Source: Dryocosmus kuriphilus
Lineage: Eukaryota; Arthropoda; Insecta; Hymenoptera; Cynipidae
Reading direction: 5' to 3'
Length of the DNA stretch: 64,000 bases
Assembly (NCBI GenBank): GCA_038277395.1
Contig: CM076191.1
Coordinates: 26,751,373 to 26,815,372 of the forward strand
Made by a program: the position numbers and the translations under genes. The notes beneath the pieces are model-generated. The model made no database searches and was not told where the DNA came from. It saw nothing but the letters and a program-made list of their open reading frames with translations. Numbering within the stretch: the stretch's first letter is position 1; each line of letters begins with the position of its first letter. Positions 46,218-58,834 of the stretch are shown one piece after another.

Positions 46218-47640
46218 ATGCCTCTAGAGAACCGAGATAATGAAGAGAAAATGGACGACGACGGCTTCACCAAAGTATCATCGAGGAATCGCTGACGTCA
46301 ATCCGTTACGCCCCATCGATGGAAATAGCAAGACGTCAATAGTAAGCATACCCTTTCTTGCAAGCCCGATTCTAAAATAATTGATAAGAACAGACCATCA
46401 GGTTCAGTCAGAATCGGGAAAAATCCCCCATAAAACGTGTTAGTGGATGAAGCTAATCATCCCTACACAGTTCTCCGCAAATTATTAAAAAATACCACCC
46501 AGTTTAAATCCATCGTTTATAACGTAGGTTCCAATATCTACTCCGTTCGCGTTTCCTACATACAGAGCTACGGATCAATTATTTTTAATCTAGAAGAGCA
46601 AGGTTTAGAGTACTACCTGTACAAGAACATAGACTCACTCCCTACTAAACTCGCTATTAGGAATATCCCTATTTCCTTCCCTGAAGACTCAGTCCTTGCA
46701 GAGCTTAAAGAGGAAGGCTACACAGTCACCTCAATCTGTCGCACGAGAAACCACCAAACTAAAAAATCTCGACCCATCATTCTCCTAACGGTCCCTAACA
46801 CGCCTGAAGCAAAAGATCTTCTCAATTTTCAGTCCCTCGCGTTCATAAAAATAAAAGTTAAACCCTATGTGAAACCTGAAGAAACTTTCCAGTGCTTTTA
46901 TTGTCAGAGGTCACCATGTTTCTGAAATGTGCCACGCCACCCCACGTTGTGTTAAGGACATTCACCGGCTAAACGGCTTTCTATGTATTTGCTTCAAATT
47001 TTGATCATATGCTAATAATAGTGTTATCTATACATTCATTAAATTATAAGAACCGTGCCGGTACCAAAGTGGAGATATTCACTCTCAAATTTGCGTGTTT
47101 TAACATGTAGGGTATATGCGAAGCATTATCAAGATTTACATTTTCATTTATAGCAGCAGAAATTTCAGAGGGTCAGGGGGTCAGAGGGTCGCACTATACG
47201 GAGAAAGAACTGATCGTGCGCAAAACTTTTGGCTACGATTGAAGCCGGTGAACGTCCTTAAATGTTGAGGCTCACAACGTAGTTCAAGCTACGGAAAAGA
47301 CCGACAAGCTCGGGCCACTTGCGCTAACTGCTCCGAAGTTCATCCCGCCAACTACAGAAGCTGCTCTGACTTTAAGAATTCCTCCAGAAATCGAATTCAG
47401 AACCAAAACAAAAATAAATTAAAATCCCCCAATGTTTAAAAAGTAATCACTCAGAGTAAAGCGCTTACTCCACAGACTATAACTTACCAAAGCTCTCCAC
47501 AAAGCAGACACCTTCAGTCAGTACTCTTCCTCCGCGAAATGTATCCCTTTACAGCACCATTTTCGCCTCTAAGTCACAATCTCAAGCACGCGCGATCAAT
47601 TCTTTTGGGCAGCCAACCGAAAAATTGCAAATTAATACAT
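46218..47640 (+). pseudogene. jockey-clade LINE ORF1 (Gag-like), broken
   Basis: ATG at 46218 gives MPLENRDNEEKMDDDGFTKV and then a stop. The best piece (46437-46925) carries the RRM-like fold, with LATRNIPISF-type motifs (LAIRNIPISFPEDSVLAELK), and enters a zinc knuckle (FQCFYCQ). The next knuckles follow after an inserted MITE: CVKC across the junction and CANCSEVHPANYRSC near 47320. Several frameshifts. In active elements ORF1p coats the element RNA. Confidence 0.75.
46956..47257. mobile_element. 302-bp MITE with TTAA duplication, inserted in the LINE gag
   Basis: TTAA at 46952-46955 and 47258-47261. TIRs are GGACATTCACCGGCT and, inverted, GGACGTTCACCGGCT. Removing it joins TGTGTTAA to ATGTTG and rebuilds the C-V-K-C zinc knuckle. 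A TTAA target is typical of piggyBac-type transposases, which would act in trans. Confidence 0.85.
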
Positions 47641-47783
47641 AATAAGTTAAAACACTCAAAGCCGTGATGAAACCCACTCCACATACTAAAGTCACTCCAG
47701 CAGTCGCGTCCATTCACGCTACACCATCTCAAATAATCAAAATTAACTTAATAAGCCTTCTAAAACGAGCTACAACTTTAACC

Positions 47784-48640
47784 AGCAGCGTGCGTAAAGT
47801 GCCCGATTCACGCATTTTCTGGGAGATTTTATTCGCACACTGGTTAGAACGTGCGAATAAAAACGCATAGGTTATTTGCACACTGTTGATGGCCAATCAC
47901 AAAACAGCATTCACTTTCGCGGTGTATGACTCTGTCTGACGGATGCGAGAATAGAGTGGACACTGGACAGAGCCAGGCCTACCTTCATGCTAATCGCACG
48001 ATAACGATGTTTAAGAAATGCAGTGTTGACAGATCAGATCTAACTTTCGTACGAATGTCACAGCAGCAGCGTTATTTACTTGTGCAGTTGTCAGTGTCCT
48101 TTAAAATGAGCGAAAGTGAGGGGGAATTTGAAAATTGTATACCGACCGAAATCCTCGAAGCGGCAAAGAATGTAATATTGAATTTGCTGCCCGAAAAATC
48201 AAAGCGACATTACACGGTAACTTATAACCAATTTAAAAAATGGCGACAAACGAAAATTATTTTTGAAAATAAGCAGGCAGAATGAAAATATCGAGCTAGA
48301 GATATCCTTCATTCAGTATAATAGTAAATGTATTTGCGTTACAGTCATTATATTATATATTTTAAAGAAATAATACATAAGAAAAGTTATCTATAGTTAC
48401 TAGTCTTATTATATAAAAGCTAACTAGTCCTGTTATATATGAAGAAGAAGACCCTCGACCCCGCGGTGGCTTCGCTCCTCAACCTCACTACGCTTTATCC
48501 TACTTTCTTTCTTATCCTGTGTGCCGTCTCATCCTTAAATTTCCTCATTTTGAGAAGGAACTTCGCGTGACAGGTATTTAAAAAAATAGTATGTGATGCG
48601 CGTGCGCGTAGGTGCATCACAATATACTATTTTGAAATGC
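47784..48640 (+). mobile_element. insert in the LINE carrying a Crypton-like fragment
   Basis: LINE-like sequence stops near 47784 and resumes near 48650 with its endonuclease domain. The insert has a recombinase N-terminal fragment (48106-48285) and ends in a hairpin (48581-48635: AAAATAGTATGTGATGC against its inverse, around GCGTGCGCGTAG). Exact junctions are not clear. Confidence 0.45.
48106..48285 (+). pseudogene. Crypton-like recombinase, N-terminal fragment
   Basis: MSESEGEFENCIPTEILEAA then LLPEKSKRHYTVTYNQFKKW. This is parallel to LLPAKSRKHYEGVYTTFATW in the intact gene at 31367-32955, about half the residues being the same. It stops after about 60 residues with no catalytic part nearby. 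It is diverged enough to be a different subfamily. Confidence 0.65.
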
Positions 48641-48649
48641 TCAGGGTAT

Positions 48650-51187
48650 CTATAAAAAAAGACATGAATTAACCACTTATCTCTATCAAACTAGTATTAA
48701 TATTTGCCTGCTCAGCGAAACTTTGCTATACCAATCCTTACGAGTCAACCTAATTCACGTATATAAACTATACAGAAATAAGTCTAACAGGGGAAAAGCA
48801 ATCTTAATCCAAGAAAATATTGAACATCACGAAGTAATAGTAGTACCCGAATTAGAAACTCTAGAAGCTACTGCTATTCAAATTAAAATACACGGGAAAC
48901 CATATGCCACCTTCTGTCTACCAGACTCCCTCTCGTGAATTTATAAAAAACGATTACACAAAAATGTTCAAACTTGCACCCTCGGTTATTTCTGTAGGCG
49001 ACCTCAATGCTAAACATCTAGCTTGGAATAGCAGAAAAACAATTATTTCAATTTATAACCTTCTTTCCCCATAATACTAAACATAAATCGGACCTCATTG
49101 ACTTTGCAATGACCAAACATAACTACTTCTATTATGACACCACTATTATAAATGAACTAGACTCAGACCATCGACCAATTCTACTTAGCCGCCATACTAC
49201 CTGTGACAAATCTCCGGACGTACCTCGCTACAATTTTGCAAAAGCAAACTGGCAGACTTCCACCTCGATCCTAGAATCTCAATTAGATTTTGAACCCACA
49301 TTTCTAAATATTACTCACATAGATGAAGCCATAACTAACCTCACCCACAGTATAAAAATTGCTATTCACACTGCAGTCCCCCAGACTACATTCAATGAAT
49401 ACGATCTGCCCCTTCGCCCTGAGATCCAAGACCTCATTAACATTCGTAACAAGTTTCGTACTCAGCATCAGAAAACCAAAGCTGAATCCTCAAAAATACG
49501 ATTAACCATCTTCGAAAAACAATTGCAGTCAAAATTAATGAACACAGGTGCAATAATCGGAATAGAGTAGTGGGAAAACTAGAGATAAAAGATAACTCAA
49601 TCTGGCGCATGACGAAGGCTCTCCTAAACCACAAACTAATATTCCTCCTCTCAAAAAATCCGACCAAACCTTTGAACTTTCTTCCAGCGATAAAGCAAAC
49701 TTATTAGCAGACAACTACGAAAGTAATTTCTCACCACATGGCGAGCCATCAGACCCACAACACATCACTGAATGTGAAAAAATTGTTTCTGAGTATCTCA
49801 AAACCCCTAGTACTGATAATTTCAAGAAAATAATTACTTAGGAAATAACCAAACAGATTAAAACTACTAAAAACAACAAAGCAGCCGGACCTGACTCAAT
49901 TTCAAATCTAGCTCTTTAAAAACTTCCTATTTCGTGCCTCACTCTGCTTGCCATTATTTTTAACACTTGTCTTCAACTAAGCTACTTTCCTGACTCTTGG
50001 AAAATAGCCCATAGCTTAGCCTTAGTCTTTCAGAAAAAAGCAAAGATCCATACCACAAAAAAAGCTACAGACCTATTAGCCTTCTAAATACAATGAGCAA
50101 AATTTCTGAAAAAATAATTCTCTCCTGTATAAATTGACACCTCGAGGAAAACAGAATCCTTAAACCGCAACAATACAGCTTCAGAAAAGGTCACTCTAGT
50201 CAGCACATGATGCTCAGGCTCAAAGAAGCCATTAGCTTAAATTTTAATTAGAAAAAACATACTGGAGCTGTCTTTCTCGATGTGGGAAAGGCTTTTGACA
50301 GTGTCTGGCACATAGGTCTTTTCAGAAAACTCATTAAATACAATTTTCCAAGAGGACTCATATTCTTTATTCATTCGTAACTTACTAATAGAAAATTTGC
50401 AGTCAAAATAAAGAACACACTGTCAGGCGAAAGAGACTGCCGAGAAGGTGTGCCCCAAGGTAGCATCCTCGGACCTGCCTTCTTTATTATATACGTAAAC
50501 GATGTGCCCGAGGTTCCCGAAGTTTCAATTGAAATATGTGCAGACGATACTGCATTATTTATTTCTTCTTGGTTAATTCATAAAATCTTAATACTTAATA
50601 ATTCTCTTAAAATTATTGAGGCATGGACTAAACTTTGGAGAATAAAAATTAACGTCTCAAAATCAGAATCCTTTTCTCAGTCAGAAATCCAGTCAAAATA
50701 GATCCACAAAAAATGTTTAATGAACCAATAGAATGGAAAAATTCCGTAAAATAGTAAACTCCATAAATGCCTAAATGAAAAAAACATATTCAGGGCACTA
50801 AATGAAAAGCCCTCGGCGTTATCTCGTGCCTACATCCTATTGTCAATCGACACTTAAATCTAAAAAGCCTGACTAGGCACTTAAGTCTAAAAAGCCTGAC
50901 TAGGCAATCATAATCTATAAAATGTTTATACGACCTATTATAACCTACGCCTGTGCAATCTAGGGTGGTGCGCCAAAAAGTAATATTAATCAAATTCAGT
51001 TCATTCAAAACAAGACGCATTAACAAAGCACCCAGATATACAAAAAACTCCGTTCTACATAAAAAGTTTCAACTACCTTATATATATTTCAGACTATATT
51101 AAAGAAACTGCTACTAAATTCTATGATTATGCATCACTACCACCCTTTGAACATATTCCCTCCTTACGGAAATATAACGAGAGAAAA
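48650..51187 (+). pseudogene. jockey-clade LINE ORF2 (endonuclease-RT), many stops
   Basis: Apurinic-type endonuclease pieces: ICLLSETLLY (48705), SVGDLNAKHLAWNS (48990) and LDSDHRPILL (49160). RT: NKAAGPDSISNLAL (49880), VGKAFDSVWHIGLFRKL (50285), GVPQGSILGPAFFIIYVNDV (50445) and ICADDTALFIS (50537). The C-terminus has IITYACAIWGG (50940) and ends near KYNERK (51187). This order and the motifs fit the jockey clade. A 28-bp tandem duplication lies at about 50851-50906. Stops every 100-300 bp show it is old. Confidence 0.85.
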
Positions 51188-52262
51188 TAAAAATTATAGG
51201 TAGTCAGCTCGATCGATAATCACTGAGAGATTTCCGTGAAAATTGGAAAAAGCAGAACAAAGTCTTTAAAGTAACTTCTCAAGCATGCGATGACAAAAGA
51301 CTTTCTCATGAAATAAGTCACCCTGGTAGGGGGTGGGGGGACGACACGGCGAGACATGCCTCGATGTTGCGCCGACCTGTCGCCTCAGACCTGGCTGCAA
51401 TTTTCACTTTCGACCTCATTAACCCCCTTTCCTATCTTTCTTCTTTATTTTTGTAACATAAAATAATATCTTACATTATTGTGGCTTTTTTCCCGCTTAC
51501 GGGCTTTTTCCCCACACATATAAACGTCACTTTTACCCTATGTCATGTCAAATTTCTTTCAGATTGTGTAACATAATGCCCAAACCGGTGTACACAACAA
51601 TTCTTTCAGCCCTATCATTCTTCGGGAGATCAGCTTCATCCGCTTAGCAGCGTGCATTAGATCTCACAAGAGGGGGGAGTGATGGTTGGGGCCCCCCCCA
51701 TCCCCAAACCCTTTTTTTGGCATTGCCAAGTTCGACAAAGTTGTTAATAGGAAAATTAGTTGTTATGTATATAGGCATATATTTTATTTCCCACATATAG
51801 CTGGCAGAAAAACCCATTTTTGATCTGTTAAATTTTTACTAACACGCACACACACACACACACACACACGCGCGCGCGCGCACAATTAAAAACACCCGAT
51901 TTTATTTTGCTTATCTGGACTCTGGTCCAGAAAGGCAACTTCAAGTAGATATTCTACGATAATCGAGTTTACATTCCGAGATAATTAAGGTAGCCTCAGG
52001 CTTACACTCCAGGATCGTCAAGCTTAAAACTCTGGGATAGGCAAGCTGAACACCCAGTTTTGATATTTCACAGATAGTAAGTCACACTATTTACAATGTT
52101 GTACCATAGTTAAAACTCAAATATGATCAGGTTGACACTCTAGATCATGGAGAATAGACACAAGGAGAAGAGACACACGGAGACCAAAGTCCTGTACATG
52201 AACTTCACGAAAAACGAGCACGTTTTTTCGCGAAGTATTCGCTCAAACTTGCCGAGCGTGGC
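51188..52262. other. LINE 3' end and simple repeats; no gene
   Basis: 51310-51420 is GC-rich (GGTAGGGGGTGGGGGGACGA) and may be LINE 3' UTR. 51843-51884 is a (CA)n(CG)n microsatellite. 51930-52140 holds degenerate units of about 32 bp of the type GGCTTACACTCCAGGATCG. Confidence 0.45.
51843..51884. repeat. CA/CG dinucleotide microsatellite
   Basis: About 13 CA steps then CG steps; the CG part can adopt Z-DNA. Confidence 0.9.
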
Positions 52263-53268
52263 CGATGAGTCTTATAAATAACTTTTGTAGCTCTTTCCAA
52301 GGTGAACAATTCTGCTTGTTAATATTTTCTCATATCTTGCACAGTTTTGCTGAAAAGTGGTTTTCTTTATATTTCATAACATATTTCACGAATGACTCAA
52401 GAAATACGCGTCTGCTCAAAAAAATGATAGAGAGCAAATTTGTAGACCTTTTTGAGGCGAACAACTTTGTTTATTATTATTTTTCCGTATCTTCCATAGT
52501 TTGGCGGGAAATTTGAAATCTTGAATTTTTAATAACGTTTTATCGATTAAAACAAAAACCGTGCATTTTTATCAAAAAATGGTTGAAACAAAATTTGTAG
52601 ATCTTTTTAAATTGAACAACTTTGTTCTTTAACATTTTTTTTTATCTTGAATATTTTGGCGGAAAACCACAGTTTTTTAATTTTAATAGCGTTTTTTCTT
52701 GATTAAAACAAAAACCGTTTAAACCACAGCTTTTTAAAAGTTTTTCTTTAAGAGCGTTTTCAAAAAAATGGTGATTAAAAACAAAAACCGTTCCTTCATA
52801 GTTTGGCGGGAATTTTTTTAATCGAAAAAAACAAAAACGTGTTTTAAGACAAAATTTGTAGATTTTTTTGTGATGAATATTTTGGCGGAAAACAATTTTA
52901 CTTTCTTACGTTTTTTTTTTGTATCTCTCATAGTTTAGTCGGAAAATGAATTTCTTGATTTTGTGTAAACCGTTTTTGATGGATAAAACCATAACCGTTG
53001 GTCAAAAACCGCTGGTTAACGAACTCGTCCTTTCTTTTTGGACCTTAAAGTAGTGTGCCAAAGCGCAATCCAATCCGATTAGTCCTTCGAAAGTTATCGT
53101 GGGAACAGACGACAACGACGACAACGACAACGACAACGCCAACAGACAGACAGACACGGTCGTAAAAACCATTTTTTCGGATTCAGGAGGTCTTAAAACG
53201 TGGAGATTTCATGAAATCCGCGAAAGTCAAGTTTTGCATAAATCTAATACCTTCTCTGATGAGAATGT
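52263..53268 (-). mobile_element. short hairpin family, copy C (3' end truncated)
   Basis: Minus-strand copy ending at GATGAGAATGT 53268 (its 5' end). It contains the GAC/AAC microsatellite (53107-53160), AGTCCTTCGAAAGTTATCG and the direct repeats. The hairpin cluster is missing; the copy starts abruptly at CGATGAGTCTTATAAATA. Confidence 0.75.
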
Positions 53269-53473
53269 AAAAATTGAAAGCAAATAAAATATCACTGAAC
53301 TTTGTGACTAGAACATTTTTCTGCAAAATGTTTTTCCTATTTTAATTTTAATTTTTCACAATTGCAACAACTTTTAAGTGCTCCTTTTAAATTATTTTTT
53401 AATTAATATTTTCAAATTAGGAAGAATTCCACTTTCAGCTTGAATTCAAATGTGATTCGAATCTATTTGAATA

Positions 53474-53504
<31 letters not shown>

Positions 53505-54220
53505 GCTCCAAAAAACCCTGAGGTTTTTCTAGTTTTCCCTGATTTTAAAATATGTATAGTTCTACGTGTTTCATCCAAAGATGTCCAAAATTATACACAA
53601 CTAGATTAAAAAACTTCGAAATTAGAATCAAACTTTTAAAATTTGAAACCTGCAAGTTTAAAATTGATCGAATTATTCAATTTAAATATAAAATTTCTTT
53701 GAAGGGGGTAACAAATTTTACAAGTTTAAGTATAACTTCAACTGGTTCCTTTTTTGTGAGTAACTTCCCAAAGACTGCAGAATTTAATATAAGTTGGGGA
53801 ATTTTCATACACTTGAAAGTTCAGTTCATTCTTAAAAATTTAGTTTATTAAAATACATCACAATATTTATTTAAAATTTTAAATTCTTTTATATATTTGA
53901 ACAGTAAATTATAAATTCCCACTCTACTGAAAACTGATGTTAGAAACATCACATTAGTATCCGATTTAATATGAAATAAATTTTTGTTTCGCAAACCTTA
54001 TTAATGGATTTTTCTTTGATCATTCCCATGCGAGAATGAATGGCATACAGTAGAAATATCTTTTTTCGCATTTCCATTTATTGGACGTGGGATTATTTGG
54101 CCCCTTTTGAATAATTTATAATTTTCAAAAGGACTCTTGTTTCATATAAGACTTCCTTTTTACTGCGAGAATGATGAGATTGAAGTTTGCAACGTTTATG
54201 ATAAACGAATAATAAAAAAA
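53269..54220. other. AT-rich, no gene
   Basis: Includes an (AT)11 run at 53471-53492. The 99-codon plus ORF at 53552-53851 consists of TTTAAAA/TTGAA words and is not convincing. Confidence 0.45.
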
Positions 54221-55124
54221 TCTGCCCGCTTCGTGAGCACATTCTCGTCGCGCCCTCCGCGCGAAGTATAAGCGCGCCTAAAGCGCGCGTCTGTTGGCAC
54301 TCGCGCTTCGCGCTCGATAATTACATTTTTTTAAAACACATATTGTAGATTGGTAAAGTTTTTTTGTGATTTTCCAAATTTTCACAATACAGGATTTCGA
54401 TTCTTAAAAGTAAAACGATGAGTCTTATAAATAAATTTTGTAGCTCTTTCCAAGGTGAACAGTTCTGCTTGTTAATATTTTCTCATATCTTGCACAGTTT
54501 TGCTAAACAGTGGTTTTCTTTATATTTCATAACATACTTCACGAATAACTCAAAAAATACGCGTCTGCTCAAAAAAATGATAGCAAATTTGTAGATCTTT
54601 TTGAGGTGAACAACTTTGTTTATTATCATTTTTTCGTATCTCGCATAGCTTGGCGGGAAATATGAAATTTTTTATTTTTAATAAAGTTTTCTCGATTAAA
54701 ACAAAAATCATGCATTTTATCAAAAAATGGTTAAAACAAAATTTGTAGATGTTTTGGAGGTGAACAATTTTACTCTATACTGTTTTTTTTTTTTTGTATT
54801 TCATAGTTTAGCCGGAAAATTGATTTTTTGATTTTGTGAAAACCGTTTTTAATGTATAAAACCATAACCACTGGTCAAAAACCGCTGGTCAACGAACTCG
54901 TCCTTTCTTTTTGCAATCTGAAGAAGTATGCCAAAGCAAAATCCAATCCGATTGGTCCTTCGAAAGTTATCGTGCGAACAGACGCTGACGACAACGACAA
55001 CGACAAAGACGACGACGAAGACGACAACGACAGATAGACAGACAACGTCGTAAAAATCGTTTTTTTCGGATTCAGGGGGTCATGAAATGTCGAGATTTCA
55101 TGAATCTCATTGAGATGAGAATGT
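54221..55124 (-). mobile_element. short hairpin family, copy D
   Basis: Complete at both ends on the minus strand: TCTGCCCGCTTCGTGAGC at 54221 and GATGAGAATGT ending at 55124. The first hairpin is damaged (GTGAGC instead of GCGGGC). The CGAGCGCGAAGCGCGAG hairpin is intact at 54299-54316, and the microsatellite is at 54985-55030. It is flanked by A-runs (T-runs in element orientation) on both sides. Confidence 0.8.
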
Positions 55125-56283
55125 AAAAATATAATTTTTTTTTTTTAAATCTACAAGATCCCAAATTTTTTGGCAGAAACTGGTTGTATACAACCCAATT
55201 AAGGACTTAAGAAACTGTCATCCCCCCAACGCATATGGAACTCACTCCACAGCAACCCTTAGATAAAAAAAAAATCCACTAAAATGACCCCAATTCGCGG
55301 TGACAAAATTTTAGTGCTAATAATAATAAGTTTATTTAATACTAAGAGATACCAAAAAAACTTTCATCCCATTTCTCTTCCATTTTTTCAAATTGCATAA
55401 AAGAAATATTACTATTTTTCACCTTAAACACTGAATTAAATGAAATACATATAACTTTCCGTTTTAATCTATATCTCCAATCCTGTATCTCCAATAAAGT
55501 AATATTGTAGCAATTAAATCTGAACGGATGCTCCGACAAATATAGAATTTCCACGTACGAACGGACACGATACAATTTTTTTTCCTGGGTCGTAAAATTC
55601 TTACACCATCGATCGTTGTCGGCGTCGCCTAGCGATGGACAACCCAATCCACTGGGAATTGTTGGGAATCTGTTCAGGATTTGTATGCAGTATGCATATT
55701 TACAATATTTAGGTCAACCTGTTAACATTTTTCCACTTTCCTTCTTATTCATTCTAGAATCTATACATTATGGTTTGATTTTAGAGAAAATGGCAGAAAG
55801 CACTCCTATTTGTTTCCTTTTTAAATTCTGTTTGCGTTATGGTTTCAAGGAACGCATAAATATTAAAATATACAATCCCTCGACATTACAGAAAACTTCA
55901 GGAACTCAAAGAGTCTTTTGTAGGTAACATTTCCGGAGTTGGGATAGGTTATTATTCCACAAATACACGTCTAACGTATACACTCTCTCAAATGCCCCAT
56001 CAACGTAGGATTTAATTTTTAAATCTGTTGCCCTTGCAGTAATTTCCGGGTAGCGTCGGATTTTTTTAAGAGTCTTAAATCCATAAGGAACTCTTTACAA
56101 TACCAATCACTAAAAAAAATATCTGAAGTTACACACCTTTTAAATTTCGAAAGTTTAATTTTTGATAAAATGAATTTAAATTTTAAAGTGCAATGTTTAT
56201 CTAATAATTATATTATTGTATAATTTTTCAGAAGCTTATTCTTTACTTTTAACGATAAACTATACCTAATTATGTTACTAATT
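55125..56283. other. no firm gene; possible exon near 55550-55665 (-)
   Basis: On the minus strand a GC-richer stretch reads GCPSLGDADNDRWCKNFTTQ then EKKLYRVRSYVEIL, open for about 100 codons, with weak acceptors upstream. It could be an exon of an unknown gene, but splice signals are poor. The overlapping plus-strand ORF is AT-driven. Confidence 0.25.
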
Positions 56284-56477
56284 TTAATTTGAAATGCGTG
56301 ACTGTATTTTACAGTTGGATTCTATTACGCTTCGTGCCAATGCCATTGCTTTTGATCGGTTCGTTTCCTTCGCGTGCACGGCATTCAGAAAAGTTTCAAT
56401 CTTAATTAATCGAGTCTCCCTTTCGTATATTTCCGGTCTACAACGAATTTCCGCTTGCCAATGAATCTTCTCCCACA
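56284..56477 (-). CDS. candidate terminal exon of an unrecognised host gene
   Basis: A strong acceptor (AGTTTTGTTTTAG) at 56478 is followed by an open frame with coding-like codon use. It reads WEKIHWQAEIRCRPEIYERE, then TRLIKIETFLNAVHAKETNR, then SKAMALARSVIESNCKIQSR and a TAA at 56284-56286. It is rich in charged, helix-favouring residues with no hydrophobic segment. I do not recognise a family. The upstream exons would be to the right (56500-58300), where I find none. A spurious ORF is possible. Confidence 0.4.
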
Positions 56478-58315
56478 CTAAAACAAAACTTACTGTCACA
56501 TACTTTTAAAATAAAATTAATAGATTTAAAAAAAAATTAAATAATGGATTATAACCCATTTAATTTCCATTCTTATATAATCGACAGTTTACTTTACTTT
56601 TCATAGGATGAACAAAGTTTATAGTGCTTTGCACATATTTTTAGACGAAACTTTTCAAGCGAAATATATGAACCTCAAGTTGATATAGTCAATTGAGTAA
56701 AATATATTATTAAATCACTCCACTAATAATTTATATAGGGAGCGAAATGCTTCGAACACACATGTCACAACTGCGAGAGATATATCAAAAAGGTATCTCT
56801 TATCGATTTTGAACTAAGAAGACCGTAGTCGATAAAGTTCGTTTATTGGCAGCTGTGAAGAGGTGATAATGGAACGAACTTACAAACTCGTCGAGAGTCC
56901 GACGCTTACCCTATGCGAAAGTAATTTTACAATAATTGAAGTTTCCTCTAGAAGTAACATCGAGTTTGATTTTCTTCGTACTGCACTTATTTTTTCTGTT
57001 TACGGTTCCACGATCTAACCGGTCTCTCTTGAAACTCACTCCTAATAAAAAAGTTGCAAATGAAGAAATTATTCAGGATCAAGTGCGAAAAATACCCGAT
57101 TTGTAATTAAAAGCGAGAAGAAGCTCTGCAAAAGATTAATAATGTTTCTTATTCTAGGTATTTTGAAAAGAAGTGATTTAATTTTTGCACCAATTTTTAA
57201 CCAGAAAACATATTTCCTTATGCAACCTCAGGATTAAAATCGAATCAATATGAGTCACTGCTGTAATTATTACCTTATCATGTGCAGTTTATCTCATAAA
57301 TTCCTTGATAATCTCTAATGATAAAATTCGTAATTCAACTCATTACATTTTCTTTTTAGTGGGGGAAAATTGCTAAGGTTAAAAAACTTTTTTATGAGAA
57401 GTTCTTTATAACCTCGTCTTATTTGTCGTCAATTTAATTAAAATTTCTTGACTTGCTCAGTAAAAATTCAAACTTGATTACGTTTAAAATATAATAGTTA
57501 AATTATAAACCTTTGAAATTTGATATTTTTACACATTAGACTTTTAACACTTTGGACCTAAATGGGAAAACTCAACCTTTACTGATTTTAAGGGATCCTT
57601 ATTTTGAAAGGTTGAATACTTTTAAATTAGAAATTATTTAAAATTAAAAGAGCTGGAGATCAATATTTTTCATGGGACATTTTTAAATTGTCGAAGTCTA
57701 AAGTTTTGGACAGTCCACACGTTTATGTATGTTTATAACAGAGTCGAGTCCAAAAGTACGAACTTGGAAAGGGGAAGGGGGTATGGCTTGTGCCCGGAAG
57801 TGACACTATACTTTTTAAATTCGAGGACTTTAAAACATAAACAATTTTCAATTTCCAGATTGAAAACTCGGAACTCTTGAAATCAGTTTGAAAAATACCT
57901 ATATACATAATATTTCATTTTGACTGCGTCAGAATTTAGAAACTTTTTTATTTAAAGATGAAATTAAAAATATTATGACTACAGAACTTTCATAAGGATA
58001 AGTTTTTCATTTGTATTTTTCTCAAAGCTAGGCTTTTTGAACTGGAACAAAACTTTAAAAAAAGAGGATCCTGAAATGAGCAATATCCAAGATTTTTTAA
58101 TGCCATTGAAATTAGTTAAACTTGTATTAATTCCGCGTCATTTTGCAAAATGTAAGAACTTTTTACCACGTTTTGTAGGAAATACACGCTTTTACATAAA
58201 TATTGTATCTTATTGACCTAAAATCCAAGACATTTAATAAAAAAAAGTATGAATGTGTAGAAGGATCTTTTAAAAATTAATAAACAGAAATCTCGTCACT
58301 GATCAATATGTATAT
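56478..58315. other. AT-rich, no gene; 56740-57060 slightly GC-richer
   Basis: The patch with GAACTTACAAACTCGTCGAG could be a promoter or first-exon region of the minus-strand candidate gene. No exon is demonstrable. Confidence 0.35.
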
Positions 58316-58834
58316 GTTACCGTTAATACCCGAAATCATTTAAAACTAGTTTTAACTAGTTAAAACGCGAAATTACTACGATCATTTGTCAAAACTAGTT
58401 TTAACTAGTCAAAACGCGAAGCAACCAGGTCCTTTTGTAAAAACCCGAAGATTTTGTTAATTACAACATCTCGGACCCCTTTTCCAGCTCGCCCTTCAAA
58501 AAACACGTGCTAGCGGCTGGTCACAGAAGAGTGATTGATCACATCTCGACCCCCTTTTCCAGGTTCTCCTTTGAAAAAATAAATTTTCCAGCTGTGATCA
58601 ATCACTTATCTGTGACCAGTCGCTAAAACGTGTTTTTTAAAAGGGAATCTGGAAAAGGGGGTCGAGATGTGACCAATCACTCTTCTGTGACCAGTCGCAC
58701 AATTGGGTCAATCTAGTTTTAACTGATATTTTCAGTTAAAACACGAAATAAGATGGAATTAACAAAATCTTCGGGTTTTTACAAAAGGACTTGGTTACTT
58801 CGCGTTTTAACTGATTTCGGGTATTAACGGTAAC
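58316..58834. mobile_element. MITE, 519 bp, with GTTACCGTTAATACCCGAAA ends
   Basis: GTTACCGTTAATACCCGAAA at 58316 and its inverse ending at 58834. The arms go on with AAAACGCGAA, CCTTTTGTAAAAACCCGAAG and ATTTTGTTAATT. The centre holds inverted units with CCCCCTTTTCCAG and CTGTGACCAGTCGC, related to the repeat at 24240-24430. No ORF. Confidence 0.8.

Noticed and set aside
46218..51187. Host gene with zinc knuckles
   Set aside because: The RT and endonuclease motifs downstream on the same strand identify a jockey-type LINE.
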